From assembly GCF_009664835.1 (NCBI RefSeq), contig NZ_CP045929.1, positions 4,768,010 to 4,832,009 of the forward strand: a DNA stretch of 64,000 bases, in the 5' to 3' direction. Under the pieces are notes generated by a model, which was not told the DNA's origin, did no database searches, and was given only the letters and a program-made list of their open reading frames with translations. Origin of the DNA: Allosaccharopolyspora coralli. Lineage in GTDB: Bacteria; Actinomycetota; Actinomycetes; Mycobacteriales; Pseudonocardiaceae. This document shows positions 35,879-44,660 of this stretch, piece by piece. The position numbers were made by a program, and so were the translations under genes. Each line of letters opens with the position of its first letter. Within the stretch, counting starts at the first letter, position 1.

Positions 35879-35986
35879 CGTGTTCCTTCCCTACCTCGTC
35901 ACCGGGAGCTGTCCTCACCCGGGATGTGCCGGCGCCTGCAGCGGCGTCCCTGCTCCGTGCAACGGCGTCACCGCCCCCGAACAGCG

Positions 35987-36019
35987 AAAACCCCCCAGCC
36001 CGACCGGGGCATGAGGGGT
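35987..36019 (-). terminator. Candidate attenuator hairpin in the leuS leader
   Basis: In minus-strand RNA: ACCCCTC-au-GCCC-cgguc-GGGC-u-GGGGGGU, a two-part stem followed directly by UUUU, rare in this GC-rich genome. It sits 36 bases after the stop of the leader ORF and about 110 bases before leuS. Confidence 0.55.
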
Positions 36020-36055
36020 CGCCACGCCGAGAGGCCCGCGATCACGCCGAGCGGA

Positions 36056-36106
36056 TCAGCGGCGGACGCCTCGGCGCGGCCCGGTAAGCAGGCGCGCCGT
36101 ACGCAT
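36056..36106 (-). CDS. Candidate leuS leader peptide, MRTARLLTGPRRGVRR
   Basis: A 16-codon ORF upstream of leuS with adjacent Leu codons (CUG CUU) at positions 6-7. Its ATG lies six bases after a TACGCT -10 hexamer, so it could be translated as the leaderless 5' end of the leuS transcript. A hairpin with a U run follows. The arrangement resembles ribosome-mediated attenuation in actinobacterial amino-acid genes. Only two Leu codons and no proven antiterminator, so this remains a hypothesis. Confidence 0.4.
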   Translation of the reverse strand: MRTARLLTGPRRGVRR

Positions 36107-36112
36107 GTGCCC

Positions 36113-36118
36113 AGCGTA
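36113..36118 (-). promoter_or_regulatory. Candidate -10 of the leuS transcript
   Basis: Minus-strand CGCTACGCTGGGCACATGCG contains TACGCT (TANNNT) six bases before the leader ATG, predicting a start at or beside that ATG and a leader of about 230 bases before leuS. Confidence 0.45.
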
Positions 36119-36219
36119 GCGCGCGCCGGAAACGCGTTTCCGGAGGGCGTCGGTCAGCCTCGAAGCGACGACGGCAACAAGCTCAGCAGGAACACCATGT
36201 CAACAGTCTTTCCCACCGC

Positions 36220-36365
36220 TTACGCAGCCCGACCACCCGCGGGTTCTCAGCGACCTCCTCGCGAGGACAGCGATATCGCTGCGTAGGTCGCTACTCAAGA
36301 GATCGATCCCGCAGCGAGGAGGGCGCTGAGGTTCCGCCACGGAACCACCCACGCACATCAACCCG
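36220..36365 (+). repeat. Family-1 cloverleaf repeat, copy G
   Basis: Arms CTCAGCGACCTCCTCGC (36246-36262) and GCGAGGAGGGCGCTGAG (36314-36330) pair with one mismatch. Inner AGCGAT-ATCGCT and GTAG-gtcg-CTAC hairpins are intact. The tail CCACCCACGCACATCAACCC ends about 20 bases short of the minus-strand stop at 36388. It occupies much of the 509-base gap between leuS and the phytase-like gene. Confidence 0.87.
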
Positions 36366-36387
36366 CGCACCCTTTGACAACCGGCGA

Positions 36388-37497
36388 TCAGCGGACTCCG
36401 AGGGCTATGAGCTGGGTCTTCTGCTCGGCGGAGAAGTTGTCGTCGGAGACGAGCACGAGCGAACGCTCGCCGCCGGGCAGCTCGGGCCCCCAGGTCATGC
36501 CCTCCACGTTGTCCACCGGGCCGTGCTCGCCGAGATCGAGGTCGCCGAGGTCGACCAGCAGTTCCTTGCGTACCGGGGTGACGTCGTCTCCCTTGAGGGA
36601 GTCCAGGTCACGGACGTCGGTGGCGCCGCGAGCATCGACCTCGTAGATCCGGACCGAGTTGCCGACGCCGGTGACGAACGAGCGTTCCATGACCAGGTAG
36701 CGGTACGGGTCGTGCTCGTCGGCCGCGAGGATCGAGACCACACCGTTGTTGGAGAAGCCGCCGCTCGGCGACTCGGCGAACACGGGATCCATCGGGTAGG
36801 CGTGCTGGGCGACGACGGAACCGGACCGGTCCTGTGCGGTGACCCGACCGAGTGCTCCGTGGTCGACGGTCGGGGACTCGCCGTCCTGCATCAGTGGCCC
36901 CTCGGTGGCGTGCATAACGAGTTCCCCGCCTGCGGCGAAGGTCAGGGCTTCCAACGCCTCGTTGTGACGCGGACCGGTGCCTTCGGCCATCCGCAGGTTC
37001 TCGGGCAGGTCGAGCTCGGACCGGAACGAGCCGTCGGGTGCGGCGATCCGCACCGCCGGGTCGATCACCTGCTCCGCACGAGCGCCTTCGCTGGTCCACC
37101 ACAGCTCGTGGGAGCGCGGGTCGAAGCGGATCTCCTCCGGGTCGACGGTGGTGCCGTCGCCAACCTCCGGCGGTGGGTACGGACGGCCGTCGGGACGCAG
37201 GAACGGACGCGTTCCGGTCAGCTCGGGCGCACCTGTTTCAGGGTTCAGTCGAGCCGAGTAGAACCGTGACGGCTGCTGCTGCGAGCGGTCGTCGCTGATC
37301 AGCACGAACTCACCGGTCCGCGGATCACGGTCGATCCCGGACAGACCACCGACGGTGGTGCCCTCGAACTCCCACGCGTGCGGCACGGTCGTCGCACCCA
37401 GCAGTCGCACTCGGTCCTGGTCCGCGAACGCCGGGGACGCGGGCAGCAGGGTCGTCATCACGGCCGCGCACCCGGCGGCCACCCATCGTCTGTTCAT
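36388..37497 (-). CDS. Secreted phytase-like/esterase-like beta-propeller protein
   Basis: 369 residues from ATG 37497 (GGAGG very close upstream). Signal peptide MNRRWVAAGCAAVMTTLLPA... cleaved near SPAFAD. The mature protein matches the esterase-like activity of phytase family (PF13449): GGLSGIDRDPRTGEFVLISD, DPEEIRFDPRSHELWWTSEG, RHNEALEALTFA, PVDNVEGMTWGPELPGGERS and LVLVSDDNFS. Extracellular; the exact hydrolytic substrate is unknown. A GTG 12 bases upstream is a possible alternative start. Confidence 0.82.
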   Translation of the reverse strand: MNRRWVAAGCAAVMTTLLPASPAFADQDRVRLLGATTVPHAWEFEGTTVGGLSGIDRDPRTGEFVLISDDRSQQQPSRFYSARLNPETGAPELTGTRPFLRPDGRPYPPPEVGDGTTVDPEEIRFDPRSHELWWTSEGARAEQVIDPAVRIAAPDGSFRSELDLPENLRMAEGTGPRHNEALEALTFAAGGELVMHATEGPLMQDGESPTVDHGALGRVTAQDRSGSVVAQHAYPMDPVFAESPSGGFSNNGVVSILAADEHDPYRYLVMERSFVTGVGNSVRIYEVDARGATDVRDLDSLKGDDVTPVRKELLVDLGDLDLGEHGPVDNVEGMTWGPELPGGERSLVLVSDDNFSAEQKTQLIALGVR

Positions 37498-37627
37498 GAC
37501 CTCCAGCACACCTGAGCAAGGTGACCGAAAGGTAGCGCCCAGATGGAGGCTTACTTGAGGTCGCGTGGGCTTCTCTGCGTTGGCGGTTCGGACCCATGGT
37601 GCCGACCGCCCACCCCACACGACCTCG

Positions 37628-37633
37628 TATCCT
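37628..37633 (+). promoter_or_regulatory. -10 element of a leaderless promoter (first SdpI-like gene)
   Basis: CTCGTATCCTGGCTTTGTGACC: TATCCT, six bases before the GTG at 37640; no Shine-Dalgarno. Confidence 0.55.
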
Positions 37634-37639
37634 GGCTTT

Positions 37640-38041
37640 GTGACCGTGGTGCTGCAGTTCTTGGTAAGTGGTGTCCTCGCCATCGGCGGGGTCGCGCTGA
37701 TCGCTGTCGCGTGGCTGTCCTTCCAGGGCAAACTGCCGCGCAACCGCTACGCCGGAGTGCGCACTCCCGCCACGCTGCGCAGTGACGAGGCCTTCGATGT
37801 CGGCAACCGCGTGGCGGCTCCCGCCACCGTCGCCGGCGGACTCGTCGCGCTGATCAGCGCCGCCGCGATGGCGCTCGCCGGTAGCGGTACGACCGGGCTG
37901 GTACTGGCTGTCGGCGGTGTCGTCGGGGCGTTCTCACTGGTCTTCGCCGCCGGGGTGCTCGGCAACCGGGCGGCCGAGGCGGTGCCGGAGCCCGAGGTCG
38001 CCGGTGGCTGCGGAGGGTGCCCGGGCGGCTGCTGCGGCTGA
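37640..38041 (+). CDS. SdpI-family membrane protein with Cys-rich tail
   Basis: 133 residues, three TM helices. The SdpI signature GKLPRNRYAGVRTPATLRSD followed by EAFDVGNRVAA lies between TM1 and TM2. The C-terminus is unusual: GGCGGCPGGCCG, five cysteines in 12 residues, possibly metal-binding. In Bacillus, SdpI gives immunity to a killing factor and acts in signalling; most actinobacterial members are uncharacterised. First of three related genes in a row. Its stop TGA lies in the terminal repeat of a family-3 element. Confidence 0.82.
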   Translation: MTVVLQFLVSGVLAIGGVALIAVAWLSFQGKLPRNRYAGVRTPATLRSDEAFDVGNRVAAPATVAGGLVALISAAAMALAGSGTTGLVLAVGGVVGAFSLVFAAGVLGNRAAEAVPEPEVAGGCGGCPGGCCG

Positions 38042-38265
38042 GAGGGCATTGTCGAACTGAGTTGGGTGGTCCGGTACCGCCGCCCAGTTCGCGCCTCGCG
38101 GCGTTGGGTCCTCTTGAGTACCCGGTTGTACGCGGCGAGAACGCGGCGAGAACCCCTGCCTTGCGAGGCACGCACTCCGAACGCCGGAGCCCCGCACTTT
38201 GCTGTGGCTGGTCACGTAGGACGGTGCCCTACGGGCACCGAGGCCAGTTCCCACATGCACTCCGA
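38038..38265 (-). repeat. Family-3 terminal-repeat element, copy b (full length, 228 bp)
   Basis: Starts CTGAGAGGGCATTGTCGAAC and ends CAGTTCCCACATGCACTCCG, imperfect terminal inverted repeats. The interior carries GGTGGTCCGGTACCGCCGCC, CTCTTGAGTACCCGG, CCTGCCTTGCGAGGCACGC and GTGCCCTACGGGCAC. The whole element is the reverse complement of copy c (51520-51736). The TGA at 38039-38041 is the stop of the first SdpI-like gene. Confidence 0.85.
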
Positions 38266-38302
38266 AACCGGATCGTTCCCCCATACCCGGCCGTCCGCGC
38301 CG

Positions 38303-38308
38303 TAAGCT
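38303..38308 (+). promoter_or_regulatory. -10 element of a leaderless promoter (second SdpI-like gene)
   Basis: CGCCGTAAGCTCGGCGCGTGAAC: TAAGCT, six bases before the GTG at 38315. The preceding family-3 element separates this promoter from the first SdpI-like gene. Confidence 0.55.
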
Positions 38309-38314
38309 CGGCGC

Positions 38315-38671
38315 GTGAACATCGCGCTCCAAACCCTGCTGTGCGGGGTCCTGCTGTTCGGCGGGGTGCTGCTCCTGGTCGTCGCGCACCGGTCCGCGCA
38401 GGAACGACTCGGCCGGAACCGGTTCGTCGGCGTCCGCACGTCCGCGACTATGCGCAGCGACGACGCCTTCCGCATCGGCAACCGTGAGGCCGCGTCCGCG
38501 ACCCGGCTGGGCGGAGTGATCTCGGTGGTCAGCGGAGTCGCGGTGTTGTTCGCACCCGCAGGCGGTCCGCTCGGAGTGGGGATCGCCATCGTCGGCACGG
38601 CCGCGATGCTCGGCTTCGTCATCCTGGGCGGGGTTCGCGGACACCGCGCCGCGCAGAGTCACGGCGCCTGA
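38315..38671 (+). CDS. SdpI-family membrane protein
   Basis: 118 residues with three TM helices; core motif LGRNRFVGVRTSATMRSDDA then FRIGNREAA is close to that of the preceding gene. GTG start 38315. The stop is one base from the alternative GTG of the next gene, indicating coupling. Probably a tandem duplicate of the 37640 gene. Function unknown. Confidence 0.82.
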   Translation: MNIALQTLLCGVLLFGGVLLLVVAHRSAQERLGRNRFVGVRTSATMRSDDAFRIGNREAASATRLGGVISVVSGVAVLFAPAGGPLGVGIAIVGTAAMLGFVILGGVRGHRAAQSHGA

Positions 38672-38673
38672 GT

Positions 38674-39045
38674 GTGGCGGGAACCGAGCAGGTCGTCGCG
38701 GGCCTCGTCCTGATCGGATCGGGGCTGCTGCTGATCGTGCTCGTGCGCAAGCCGATCGTCGGAGTGCCCCAGACCAGGATCACCGGGTTCCGGACACCGG
38801 CCAGGGCCGTCAGCGACGACGCCATCCGCGCGGGTCACCGAGTCTCGGCCGCGCTGCTGAACGCAGGCAGTCTGCTCCTGGTCATGGCGGTGGCGGGGAT
38901 CCTGCTGCTCGAGCCGGGCGCGTTGTCGGTGACGGTGGCCGTGCTCGGCACCTGCGGCGCCACCGGGTTCATGTTCGTCGGTGCCGTTCGCGGGGAGCGG
39001 GAATCCCGGCGTGTGGATCGGGCGAGCGACGAAGCGGTCAGTTGA
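38674..39045 (+). CDS. SdpI-like membrane protein, divergent
   Basis: 123 residues, three TM helices. The motif is relaxed: VGVPQTRITGFRTPARAVSD then DAIRAGHRVSA, still recognisable as the SdpI core (GxRTPAxxxSDxAxxxGxR). GTG 38674 is two bases past the previous stop. Its stop overlaps the convergent yqgE stop by eight bases. Confidence 0.75.
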   Translation: MAGTEQVVAGLVLIGSGLLLIVLVRKPIVGVPQTRITGFRTPARAVSDDAIRAGHRVSAALLNAGSLLLVMAVAGILLLEPGALSVTVAVLGTCGATGFMFVGAVRGERESRRVDRASDEAVS

Positions 39046-39610
39046 GCTGCACGTCCCCGGGGTGGGTAGCGAGATAGGCCATCGGCACTCCCTGCCTGCG
39101 CAGGACGTGGCCCCACAGGTCGGCCCCCGGCGCGGCGATCACGTCGTCCGGCAGTGCGGGCACGACGTGCCAGTCGCCGCGCTCGAGCTCCCCGGCGAGC
39201 TGTTCGGAGTCCCAGCCCGCGTAACCGGCGAAGAACCGCAGACCGCGCGTACGAGGGACGAGCTCGTCCGGATCACCGTCGAGATCGACCAGACCGACCG
39301 GGCCGTTGACGGCCACGACACCGCCGACCGCCTCCGGGGACTCCCCGGCGCGCAGCGCGGCGAGACAGATCGCGGTGCGCTGTTCCACCGGGCCGCCGAC
39401 GAACAGCGACTGCGGGTCGCTGGCGTGCGCTCCCCACTGCGGCAGCACGTCGTGCACCGGAACCTCGCTCGGCCGGTTCAGAACCACACCGAGCGTGCCC
39501 TCGTCGCGATGATGAATCACGTACACGACGGTCCGACGGAAGTTGTCGTCGAGCAGTTGGGGAGCCGCGACCAGCAGCGTCCCCGGCTCCACCTCGGCGT
39601 CCGATCCCAC
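39038..39610 (-). CDS. YqgE/AlgH family protein (Rv0038-like)
   Basis: 190 residues from GTG 39610. UPF0301 features: GTLLVAAPQLLDDNFRRTVV, LGVVLNRPSEVPVHDVLPQW, FVGGPVEQRTAICLA, GYAGWDSEQLAGELERGDWH and DLWGHVLRRQGVP. Highly similar in layout to Rv0038. The molecular function of the family is unsettled. It overlaps the convergent SdpI-like gene by eight bases through the palindromic TCAGTTGA, which supplies a stop on each strand. Confidence 0.92.
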   Translation of the reverse strand: MGSDAEVEPGTLLVAAPQLLDDNFRRTVVYVIHHRDEGTLGVVLNRPSEVPVHDVLPQWGAHASDPQSLFVGGPVEQRTAICLAALRAGESPEAVGGVVAVNGPVGLVDLDGDPDELVPRTRGLRFFAGYAGWDSEQLAGELERGDWHVVPALPDDVIAAPGADLWGHVLRRQGVPMAYLATHPGDVQLN

Positions 39611-39700
39611 GACGACATGATCTCACCGCCGTGGCGCGTGCGGGCGCGGCAGGGCCGGACTTCCCGGATTCCGGATCGGCCGACGAAGAACGACTCACCG

Positions 39701-39713
39701 CTATCATCGATAG
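39701..39713. promoter_or_regulatory. AT-rich inverted repeat upstream of yqgE
   Basis: CTATC-atc-GATAG at 39701-39713 is followed by GATAACACTCACTATTACTA, an unusually AT-rich 40-base island in 70% GC DNA, about 90-130 bases upstream of yqgE. Possible regulator or IHF-like binding site and promoter; no direct evidence of the binding protein. Confidence 0.4.
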
Positions 39714-39774
39714 ATAACACTCACTATTACTATTAGCGCTCGCCAGCGGAAACAGGTTTCCCGCTTTCCCACTG

Positions 39775-39915
39775 CGTAGGGATCCCGACCACCCGCGGGT
39801 TCTCAGCGCCCTCCTCGCGAGGACAGCGATGTCGCCGCGTAGGCCGCTACTCAAAAAAGCGATCCCGCAGCGAGGAGGGCGCTGAGGTTCCGCCACCCAA
39901 GCGCCAACGCACATC
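39775..39915 (+). repeat. Family-1 cloverleaf repeat, copy H
   Basis: Perfect 17-bp arms at 39802-39818 and 39870-39886. Inner GCGA-tg-TCGC and GTAG-gccg-CTAC hairpins; hairpin III is weakened (TCAAAAAAGCGA). The tail GCCAACGCACATCAGCCC stops 13 bases before the cca stop codon at 39928. Confidence 0.87.
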
Positions 39916-39927
39916 AGCCCGCGCCTC

Positions 39928-41457
39928 TCAGTCCACCCCAGGAACATCGAGGCCTCGGTCGCGCGCCCAGCGGTACAACTCGGCCACCGCCTCGTCCCGC
40001 TCCATCGGGCCGCGATCCAGCCGGACCTCCTTGAGGTGCTTCCACGCCTCGCCGACGACGGGGCCCGGTTCGACCCCGAGCAGCCGCACGATCTCGTTGC
40101 CGTCGAGGTCCGGACGCACCTTCGCCAGGTCCTCCTCGGCCGCGATCCGCGCGATCCGTTCCTCCAGTTCGTCGTAGGCCCGCTGCAGTGCGCGAGCCTT
40201 GCGCTTGTTGCGGGTCGTGCAGTCCGCCCGGACGAGTTTGTGCAGCCGCTCCAGCAGGTGCCCCGCGTCGGTGACGTAGCGGCGCACCGCCGAGTCGGTC
40301 CAGTTCCCCTCGCCGTAGCCGTGGAAGCGCAGGTGCAGGTACACCAATCCGGAGACGTCGTTGACGACCTCCTTGGAGTACCGCAGCGCGCGCAGCCGCT
40401 TGCGGGCCATTTTCGCGCCCACCACTTCGTGATGGTGGAAGCTGACCCCGCCGCCCGGTTCGAACCGGCGCGTCGCAGGCTTGCCGATGTCGTGCAGCAG
40501 CGCGGCCAGGCGCAACACCAGGTCCGGCTCGGTCTGCTCGGCCTGTTCCAGGTCGATCGCCTGGTCGAGCACCGTCAGCGAATGCTCGTAGACGTCTTTG
40601 TGCTGGTGGTGCTCGTCGATGGCCAGCCGCATGCCAGGCACCTCCGGCAGCACGTGGTCGGCGAGGCCGGTCTCCACCAGCAGTTCCACCCCGCGCCGAG
40701 AGTGGGTACCGCACAGCAGCTTGGACAGCTCGGCCTGCACCCGCTCCGGAGTGATCCGGGCCAGCTCGTCGGCCATGTCCCGCATCGCCGCGAGCACCCG
40801 GTCGGCCACCGCGAACCCGAGCTGCGCGGCGAACCGCGCGGCACGCAGCATCCGGAGCGGATCGTCGGCGAAGGACTCCTCCGGGGTCGCCGGGGTGTCC
40901 AGCCGCCGCGCGAGCAGATCCGGCATGCCGCCGTGCCGGTCGACGAAGCGACGCTGCGGCAGCTCGATCGCCATCGCGTTCACGGTGAAGTCGCGGCGCA
41001 GCAGGTCGCCGTCGAGGGTGTCGCCGAACTCGACGTCCGGGTTCCGTGTCACCCGGTCGTAGCTGTCGGCGCGGAACGTGGTGATCTCCACCGTCGTGCC
41101 GTGCCGGTACGCACCGAGCGTGCCGAATTCGATCCCGGTGTCCCACACCGTCTCGGCCCAGCCGTCGAGCAGCTCACGCACCCGATCGGGTCGCGCGTCC
41201 GTGGTGAAGTCGAGATCCGTGCCGAGCCTGCCGAGCAGGGCGTCGCGCACGCTTCCCCCGACCAGGTAGAGCTGATGCCCGGCCGCGGCGAACCGCTCGG
41301 CGAGCTCCTCGGCGAGCGGGGCGAGACGGAGTACCTCGACGACGGCGTTGCGCTGCGCGTCGCGTTCGCGCTCCTCCGGCCGCGACGCCCCGTGTGACGA
41401 GGCCGGGAGCTGTGCGGCGGTACCGCCCTGGAGGTCGTCGTGAGCTGAGGGTGACAC
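39928..41457 (-). CDS. cca: CCA tRNA nucleotidyltransferase with HD domain (PcnA-like)
   Basis: 509 residues from GTG 41457. Class II nucleotidyltransferase head: [20 protein letters not shown] (catalytic Asp pair), [14 protein letters not shown], and [18 protein letters not shown]. The HD domain has the doublet in [13 protein letters not shown]. It adds or repairs the 3' CCA of tRNAs. Homologue of Rv3907c, with the same divergent orientation from mutT4. The start is set by a -10 (TACCCT) eight bases upstream, giving a leaderless mRNA; the frame remains open further upstream but without support. Confidence 0.93.
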   Translation of the reverse strand: MSPSAHDDLQGGTAAQLPASSHGASRPEERERDAQRNAVVEVLRLAPLAEELAERFAAAGHQLYLVGGSVRDALLGRLGTDLDFTTDARPDRVRELLDGWAETVWDTGIEFGTLGAYRHGTTVEITTFRADSYDRVTRNPDVEFGDTLDGDLLRRDFTVNAMAIELPQRRFVDRHGGMPDLLARRLDTPATPEESFADDPLRMLRAARFAAQLGFAVADRVLAAMRDMADELARITPERVQAELSKLLCGTHSRRGVELLVETGLADHVLPEVPGMRLAIDEHHQHKDVYEHSLTVLDQAIDLEQAEQTEPDLVLRLAALLHDIGKPATRRFEPGGGVSFHHHEVVGAKMARKRLRALRYSKEVVNDVSGLVYLHLRFHGYGEGNWTDSAVRRYVTDAGHLLERLHKLVRADCTTRNKRKARALQRAYDELEERIARIAAEEDLAKVRPDLDGNEIVRLLGVEPGPVVGEAWKHLKEVRLDRGPMERDEAVAELYRWARDRGLDVPGVD

Positions 41458-41465
41458 GAGGAACC

Positions 41466-41471
41466 AGGGTA
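41466..41471 (-). promoter_or_regulatory. -10 element of a leaderless cca promoter
   Basis: Minus-strand GCCGATACCCTGGTTCCTCG places TACCCT eight bases before the GTG start at 41457. It is one half of a compact 104-base divergent region with mutT4. Confidence 0.55.
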
Positions 41472-41548
41472 TCGGCCCAGCGGCGGGGCCCCGACCGCAG
41501 CCGGACGCACCGGCGCGCACGTTCCGGCCCGACGCTCGCCCGGCGCAC

Positions 41549-41554
41549 TACCAT
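41549..41554 (+). promoter_or_regulatory. -10 element of a leaderless mutT4 promoter
   Basis: GCACTACCATCGGCGGCATGG: TACCAT seven bases before the ATG at 41562; no ribosome-binding site. Confidence 0.55.
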
Positions 41555-41561
41555 CGGCGGC

Positions 41562-42122
41562 ATGGCCTCGTCGTCCGGCCGCTCCGGCGGCACCGCACCG
41601 GGGCGTCGCCGAAGCCGCCGACGTCGCAGGCTCCGCACGGTCGACGAAACCTCCGCCGGGGGGCTGGTGGTCGACGAGCCTCGAGGCCTCGCTGCCATCA
41701 TCGGAAGACTCGATCGGCGCGGCACACTGCTGTGGTCGCTGCCGAAGGGGCACATCGAGGCAGGTGAGACCGCCGAAGAGGCCGCGGCCCGCGAGGTCGC
41801 CGAGGAGACGGGCATCACCGGCCGTGTCGTCGCCCCACTCGGCATGATCGACTACTGGTTCGTGGCCGACGACCGACGAGTGCACAAGACGGTGCACCAC
41901 TTCCTGCTGGACGCGGTGGGCGGAGAACTTTCCGACGAGGACCTGGAGGTCACCGAAGTGGCGTGGGTGCCGCTGGGTGAGCTGGACACGACCTTGGCGT
42001 ACGCCGACGAGCGGCGACTCGTGCGCAAAGCGGTCGCGGCGCGCGACGAGGCCACGCCTCCGTCGGCCGCGCCGGGTTCGGTGGCGACCTCGACCGGGTG
42101 CACCGGGACGGAGCCGGGGTGA
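41562..42122 (+). CDS. mutT4: NUDIX hydrolase (MutT4-like)
   Basis: 186 residues from ATG 41562. A very basic N-terminus ([11 protein letters not shown], about 16-26) precedes the NUDIX fold. The Nudix box fits G-x5-E-x7-REVAEETG (GHIEAGET then REVAEETGI). [19 protein letters not shown] and [11 protein letters not shown] are typical. It likely hydrolyses a nucleoside di/triphosphate derivative. Same position as Rv3908, divergent from cca and followed by the DUF6049 gene with overlapping GTGA. Confidence 0.9.
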   Translation: MASSSGRSGGTAPGRRRSRRRRRLRTVDETSAGGLVVDEPRGLAAIIGRLDRRGTLLWSLPKGHIEAGETAEEAAAREVAEETGITGRVVAPLGMIDYWFVADDRRVHKTVHHFLLDAVGGELSDEDLEVTEVAWVPLGELDTTLAYADERRLVRKAVAARDEATPPSAAPGSVATSTGCTGTEPG

Positions 42123-44575
42123 GGTTCCTGTCGTCCGTCGCCGTCGTGCTGCTGACGTTGGCTCTGTTGCCGCTGACCGCGACCACCGCCGCCGCCCAGC
42201 CGGGCGAGAGCCGCGCTCAACTCGAAGTGACCGACATCACTCCCTCGGTAGTCGGTCCGGGCGCGCCCGGCGAGGTCACGATCAGCGGGCGGATCACCAA
42301 CACCGGCGACCGGACCATCACCGGCCTCGAGGCGCGCGTGCAGCGCGGTGACGCCGTCGACGCCCCCGACGACGTCCAGCGCGCACTCCAAGACGACGTC
42401 GCCAGCGCCACGGTGCCGCAGTTCGCGCCCGTCACGGACACGCTCGCGCCCCAGCAGCAGGCCCCGTTCGAGGTGCGGATCCCGCTTGCCGGCGGGCCCA
42501 GCAGCCTGCAGATCGATCGCAACGGCGTCTATCCGCTGCTGGTCAACATCAACGGCGAGCCGCAGTACGGCGGCAGGGAACGCATCGCCGAAGGGCGGTT
42601 CCTGCTGCCGGTGACCGCCACGCCCGGCAACCCACCGTCGCCGCCCCCGGCCGCGACGCCGACCACCCTGCTGGTCCCGCTCGTCGACCGGCCGCGGATG
42701 GAACGGGAGGCGACGCCGGGGCAGCGGACGATCCTCGCCGACGACCAGCTGTCGGAATCGCTGGCTCCCGGCGGGAGACTGTCCGACCTCGTCCAGGCCG
42801 TCGGAGAGGAAGCCGGATCCGGCTCACCCCTGGCAGGCGGCCTGTGTTTCGCCGTCGACCCCGATCTGATCGCCACCGCCAGTGCCATGCAGGACGGGTA
42901 CCAGGTGCGGCAACCCGACGGCTCGTTGCAGGAAGGCATCGGGGCCGGGGCGGCGGAGCTGTGGCTGGGGCAGCTTCGTGAGGTGACACAGGGACGCTGT
43001 GTGATCCCGCTGCCCTACGCCGACGCGGACGTCGTCGCGCTCGGGCGCGCCGACCTTCCCGACCTCATCAAGGGCGCGCTCGACGGCGCGGACCTCATCG
43101 AGCGGGAACTGAACGTGCAGACGCGGCGCGACGTGCTCTGGCCGATCGACGGCGCACTCGGCGAGCCCGCCGCCTCCGAACTGGGCGACTTCGGGATCGA
43201 CACACTGCTCACGCAGCCGTCCGCGCTGGGCCTGTCCGCCGAGGAACGGGCACCCGTGTCGGTCGACACCGACAACCCCGAGTACCGGCCCACGGCACAG
43301 CCGATCGACCCGCTGCTGACCGCCGCCCTCGACCCGCAGCGCGCCGAGACGGGCACCGCGCCCGCACCCGCGCCCGGGAACGGCCTGCTCACCGCGCAGG
43401 ACGCGCTCGGTGCCCTCACCGTCCGGGCCCGGACGCAGACCGAGCCGCCCGCCCCGTCGGTACTCGCCCCTCCGCGTCGATGGGACCTCGCCGCAGGGGA
43501 CCTTCGTGGCCTGCTCGGTGGTCTGCGGCAGCTCACCGAGCAGGGCTTCGTCCGCCCTGCAGGCCTTCCGTCCGGGCCGGACGGGGCCGACGGTGGGTCC
43601 GGGTCGGACGAGCAGGCTCCGCCCGAGCAGGACGGGCAGCCCCCCGAAGAAGGCGGGCAGAGTCCCGAACAGGGCGGCGACGGCGACCGAGAGCCGGCCG
43701 AACCACCTGGCGAACAGCTGCCGCCTGCTCGGCTGAACTACCCCGTGCTCGCCGGCGCGAACGAGATCCGTCCCGCCCTGCTCCAGGACCTCGCCGCCCT
43801 CAACTACAAGGTCGGCGACCTCTTCCGGTCGTCCGAACGGGACCCGGCCATCGACGTCGAGCCAGGCGTGCTCACGACCCCGCTGCGCAACGGGCTGCTG
43901 CGTGCCGCGAGCAGCGCCTGGCGCGGCGAGCCGGACGCGGCGCGCACCTGGCTGGACACCGGCGAGTCGACCCTCGACGGGGTGCTCGCCGGTGTCCAGG
44001 TCGACGAGTTCAGCGGCAAGGTCACCCTCGCCGCATCGAACAGCCCGATTCCGCTCACGGTGACAAACAGGCTGCCGGTCACCGTGTTCGTCGAGTTGAA
44101 GGTGGCCCGCAATCCGGGCCTCGAGGTGCAGGACCTCGGCGTGCTCGCGATCCCCGCGCAGGGTTCGCGGCAGTTCTGGCCGGAGACGGAGACGAGCCGG
44201 GTCGGAGAGTTCCGGGTCGACGTCTCGGTGCAGACCCCGAGCGGGACCCAGCTCGGATCCACGCGCCGGTTGCAGCTGGAGTCGAACGCCTACGGGCCGT
44301 TCACGATCGTGCTCACCGCGGGTGCGGGACTGCTGCTCGTCGCACTCGCCGGACGCCGGATCGTGCGCCGCGTCCGCAACGGCAGGAACACCGCCGAGGA
44401 CGGTGCCGGCTCAGCGGCCCCCTCGTCCGGGTCCGCGTCCGACACACCGGGGCGGAGCGAAAACCCCGGCGGCACCGAGCAGGCGCGCGATCCTGACGGG
44501 AAGGCGCCCGCCTGGAACGCGGAGTCTCGCGGTGCGGTGGGTGCGTGGCCCGGGGACCCACACCACCGGCAGTGA
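42119..44575 (+). CDS. DUF6049 secreted/membrane-anchored protein (Rv3909-like)
   Basis: 818 residues from GTG 42119, overlapping the mutT4 stop. Signal peptide [20 protein letters not shown]... ending TAAAQ. A large extracellular region includes an Ig-like N-part ([20 protein letters not shown]), a central domain ([20 protein letters not shown]), an acidic/Pro linker (near 500-545), and a C-terminal Ig-like part ([20 protein letters not shown]). One TM helix near 735 ([18 protein letters not shown]) is followed by a cytosolic tail. It always precedes murJ in actinobacteria, so a cell-wall role is likely but unproven. Confidence 0.85.
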   Translation: MRFLSSVAVVLLTLALLPLTATTAAAQPGESRAQLEVTDITPSVVGPGAPGEVTISGRITNTGDRTITGLEARVQRGDAVDAPDDVQRALQDDVASATVPQFAPVTDTLAPQQQAPFEVRIPLAGGPSSLQIDRNGVYPLLVNINGEPQYGGRERIAEGRFLLPVTATPGNPPSPPPAATPTTLLVPLVDRPRMEREATPGQRTILADDQLSESLAPGGRLSDLVQAVGEEAGSGSPLAGGLCFAVDPDLIATASAMQDGYQVRQPDGSLQEGIGAGAAELWLGQLREVTQGRCVIPLPYADADVVALGRADLPDLIKGALDGADLIERELNVQTRRDVLWPIDGALGEPAASELGDFGIDTLLTQPSALGLSAEERAPVSVDTDNPEYRPTAQPIDPLLTAALDPQRAETGTAPAPAPGNGLLTAQDALGALTVRARTQTEPPAPSVLAPPRRWDLAAGDLRGLLGGLRQLTEQGFVRPAGLPSGPDGADGGSGSDEQAPPEQDGQPPEEGGQSPEQGGDGDREPAEPPGEQLPPARLNYPVLAGANEIRPALLQDLAALNYKVGDLFRSSERDPAIDVEPGVLTTPLRNGLLRAASSAWRGEPDAARTWLDTGESTLDGVLAGVQVDEFSGKVTLAASNSPIPLTVTNRLPVTVFVELKVARNPGLEVQDLGVLAIPAQGSRQFWPETETSRVGEFRVDVSVQTPSGTQLGSTRRLQLESNAYGPFTIVLTAGAGLLLVALAGRRIVRRVRNGRNTAEDGAGSAAPSSGSASDTPGRSENPGGTEQARDPDGKAPAWNAESRGAVGAWPGDPHHRQ

Positions 44576-44660
44576 GCGGCACGCGGACTGACATCCTGTC
44601 TCCGCGTCGCACACACGGGTGATGTGCACAGGGGTGACGCGGGAGCGAAGGACTGAGTTG

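Noticed and set aside
35879..36106. T-box riboswitch in the leuS leader
   Set aside because: The AGGGUGGNACCGCG core and the UGGN bulge are absent; GGCGGTGACGCCG is only superficially similar.
41458..41520. Longer start for cca at 41520
   Set aside because: The extension crosses the -10 element of the cca promoter and lacks family similarity.
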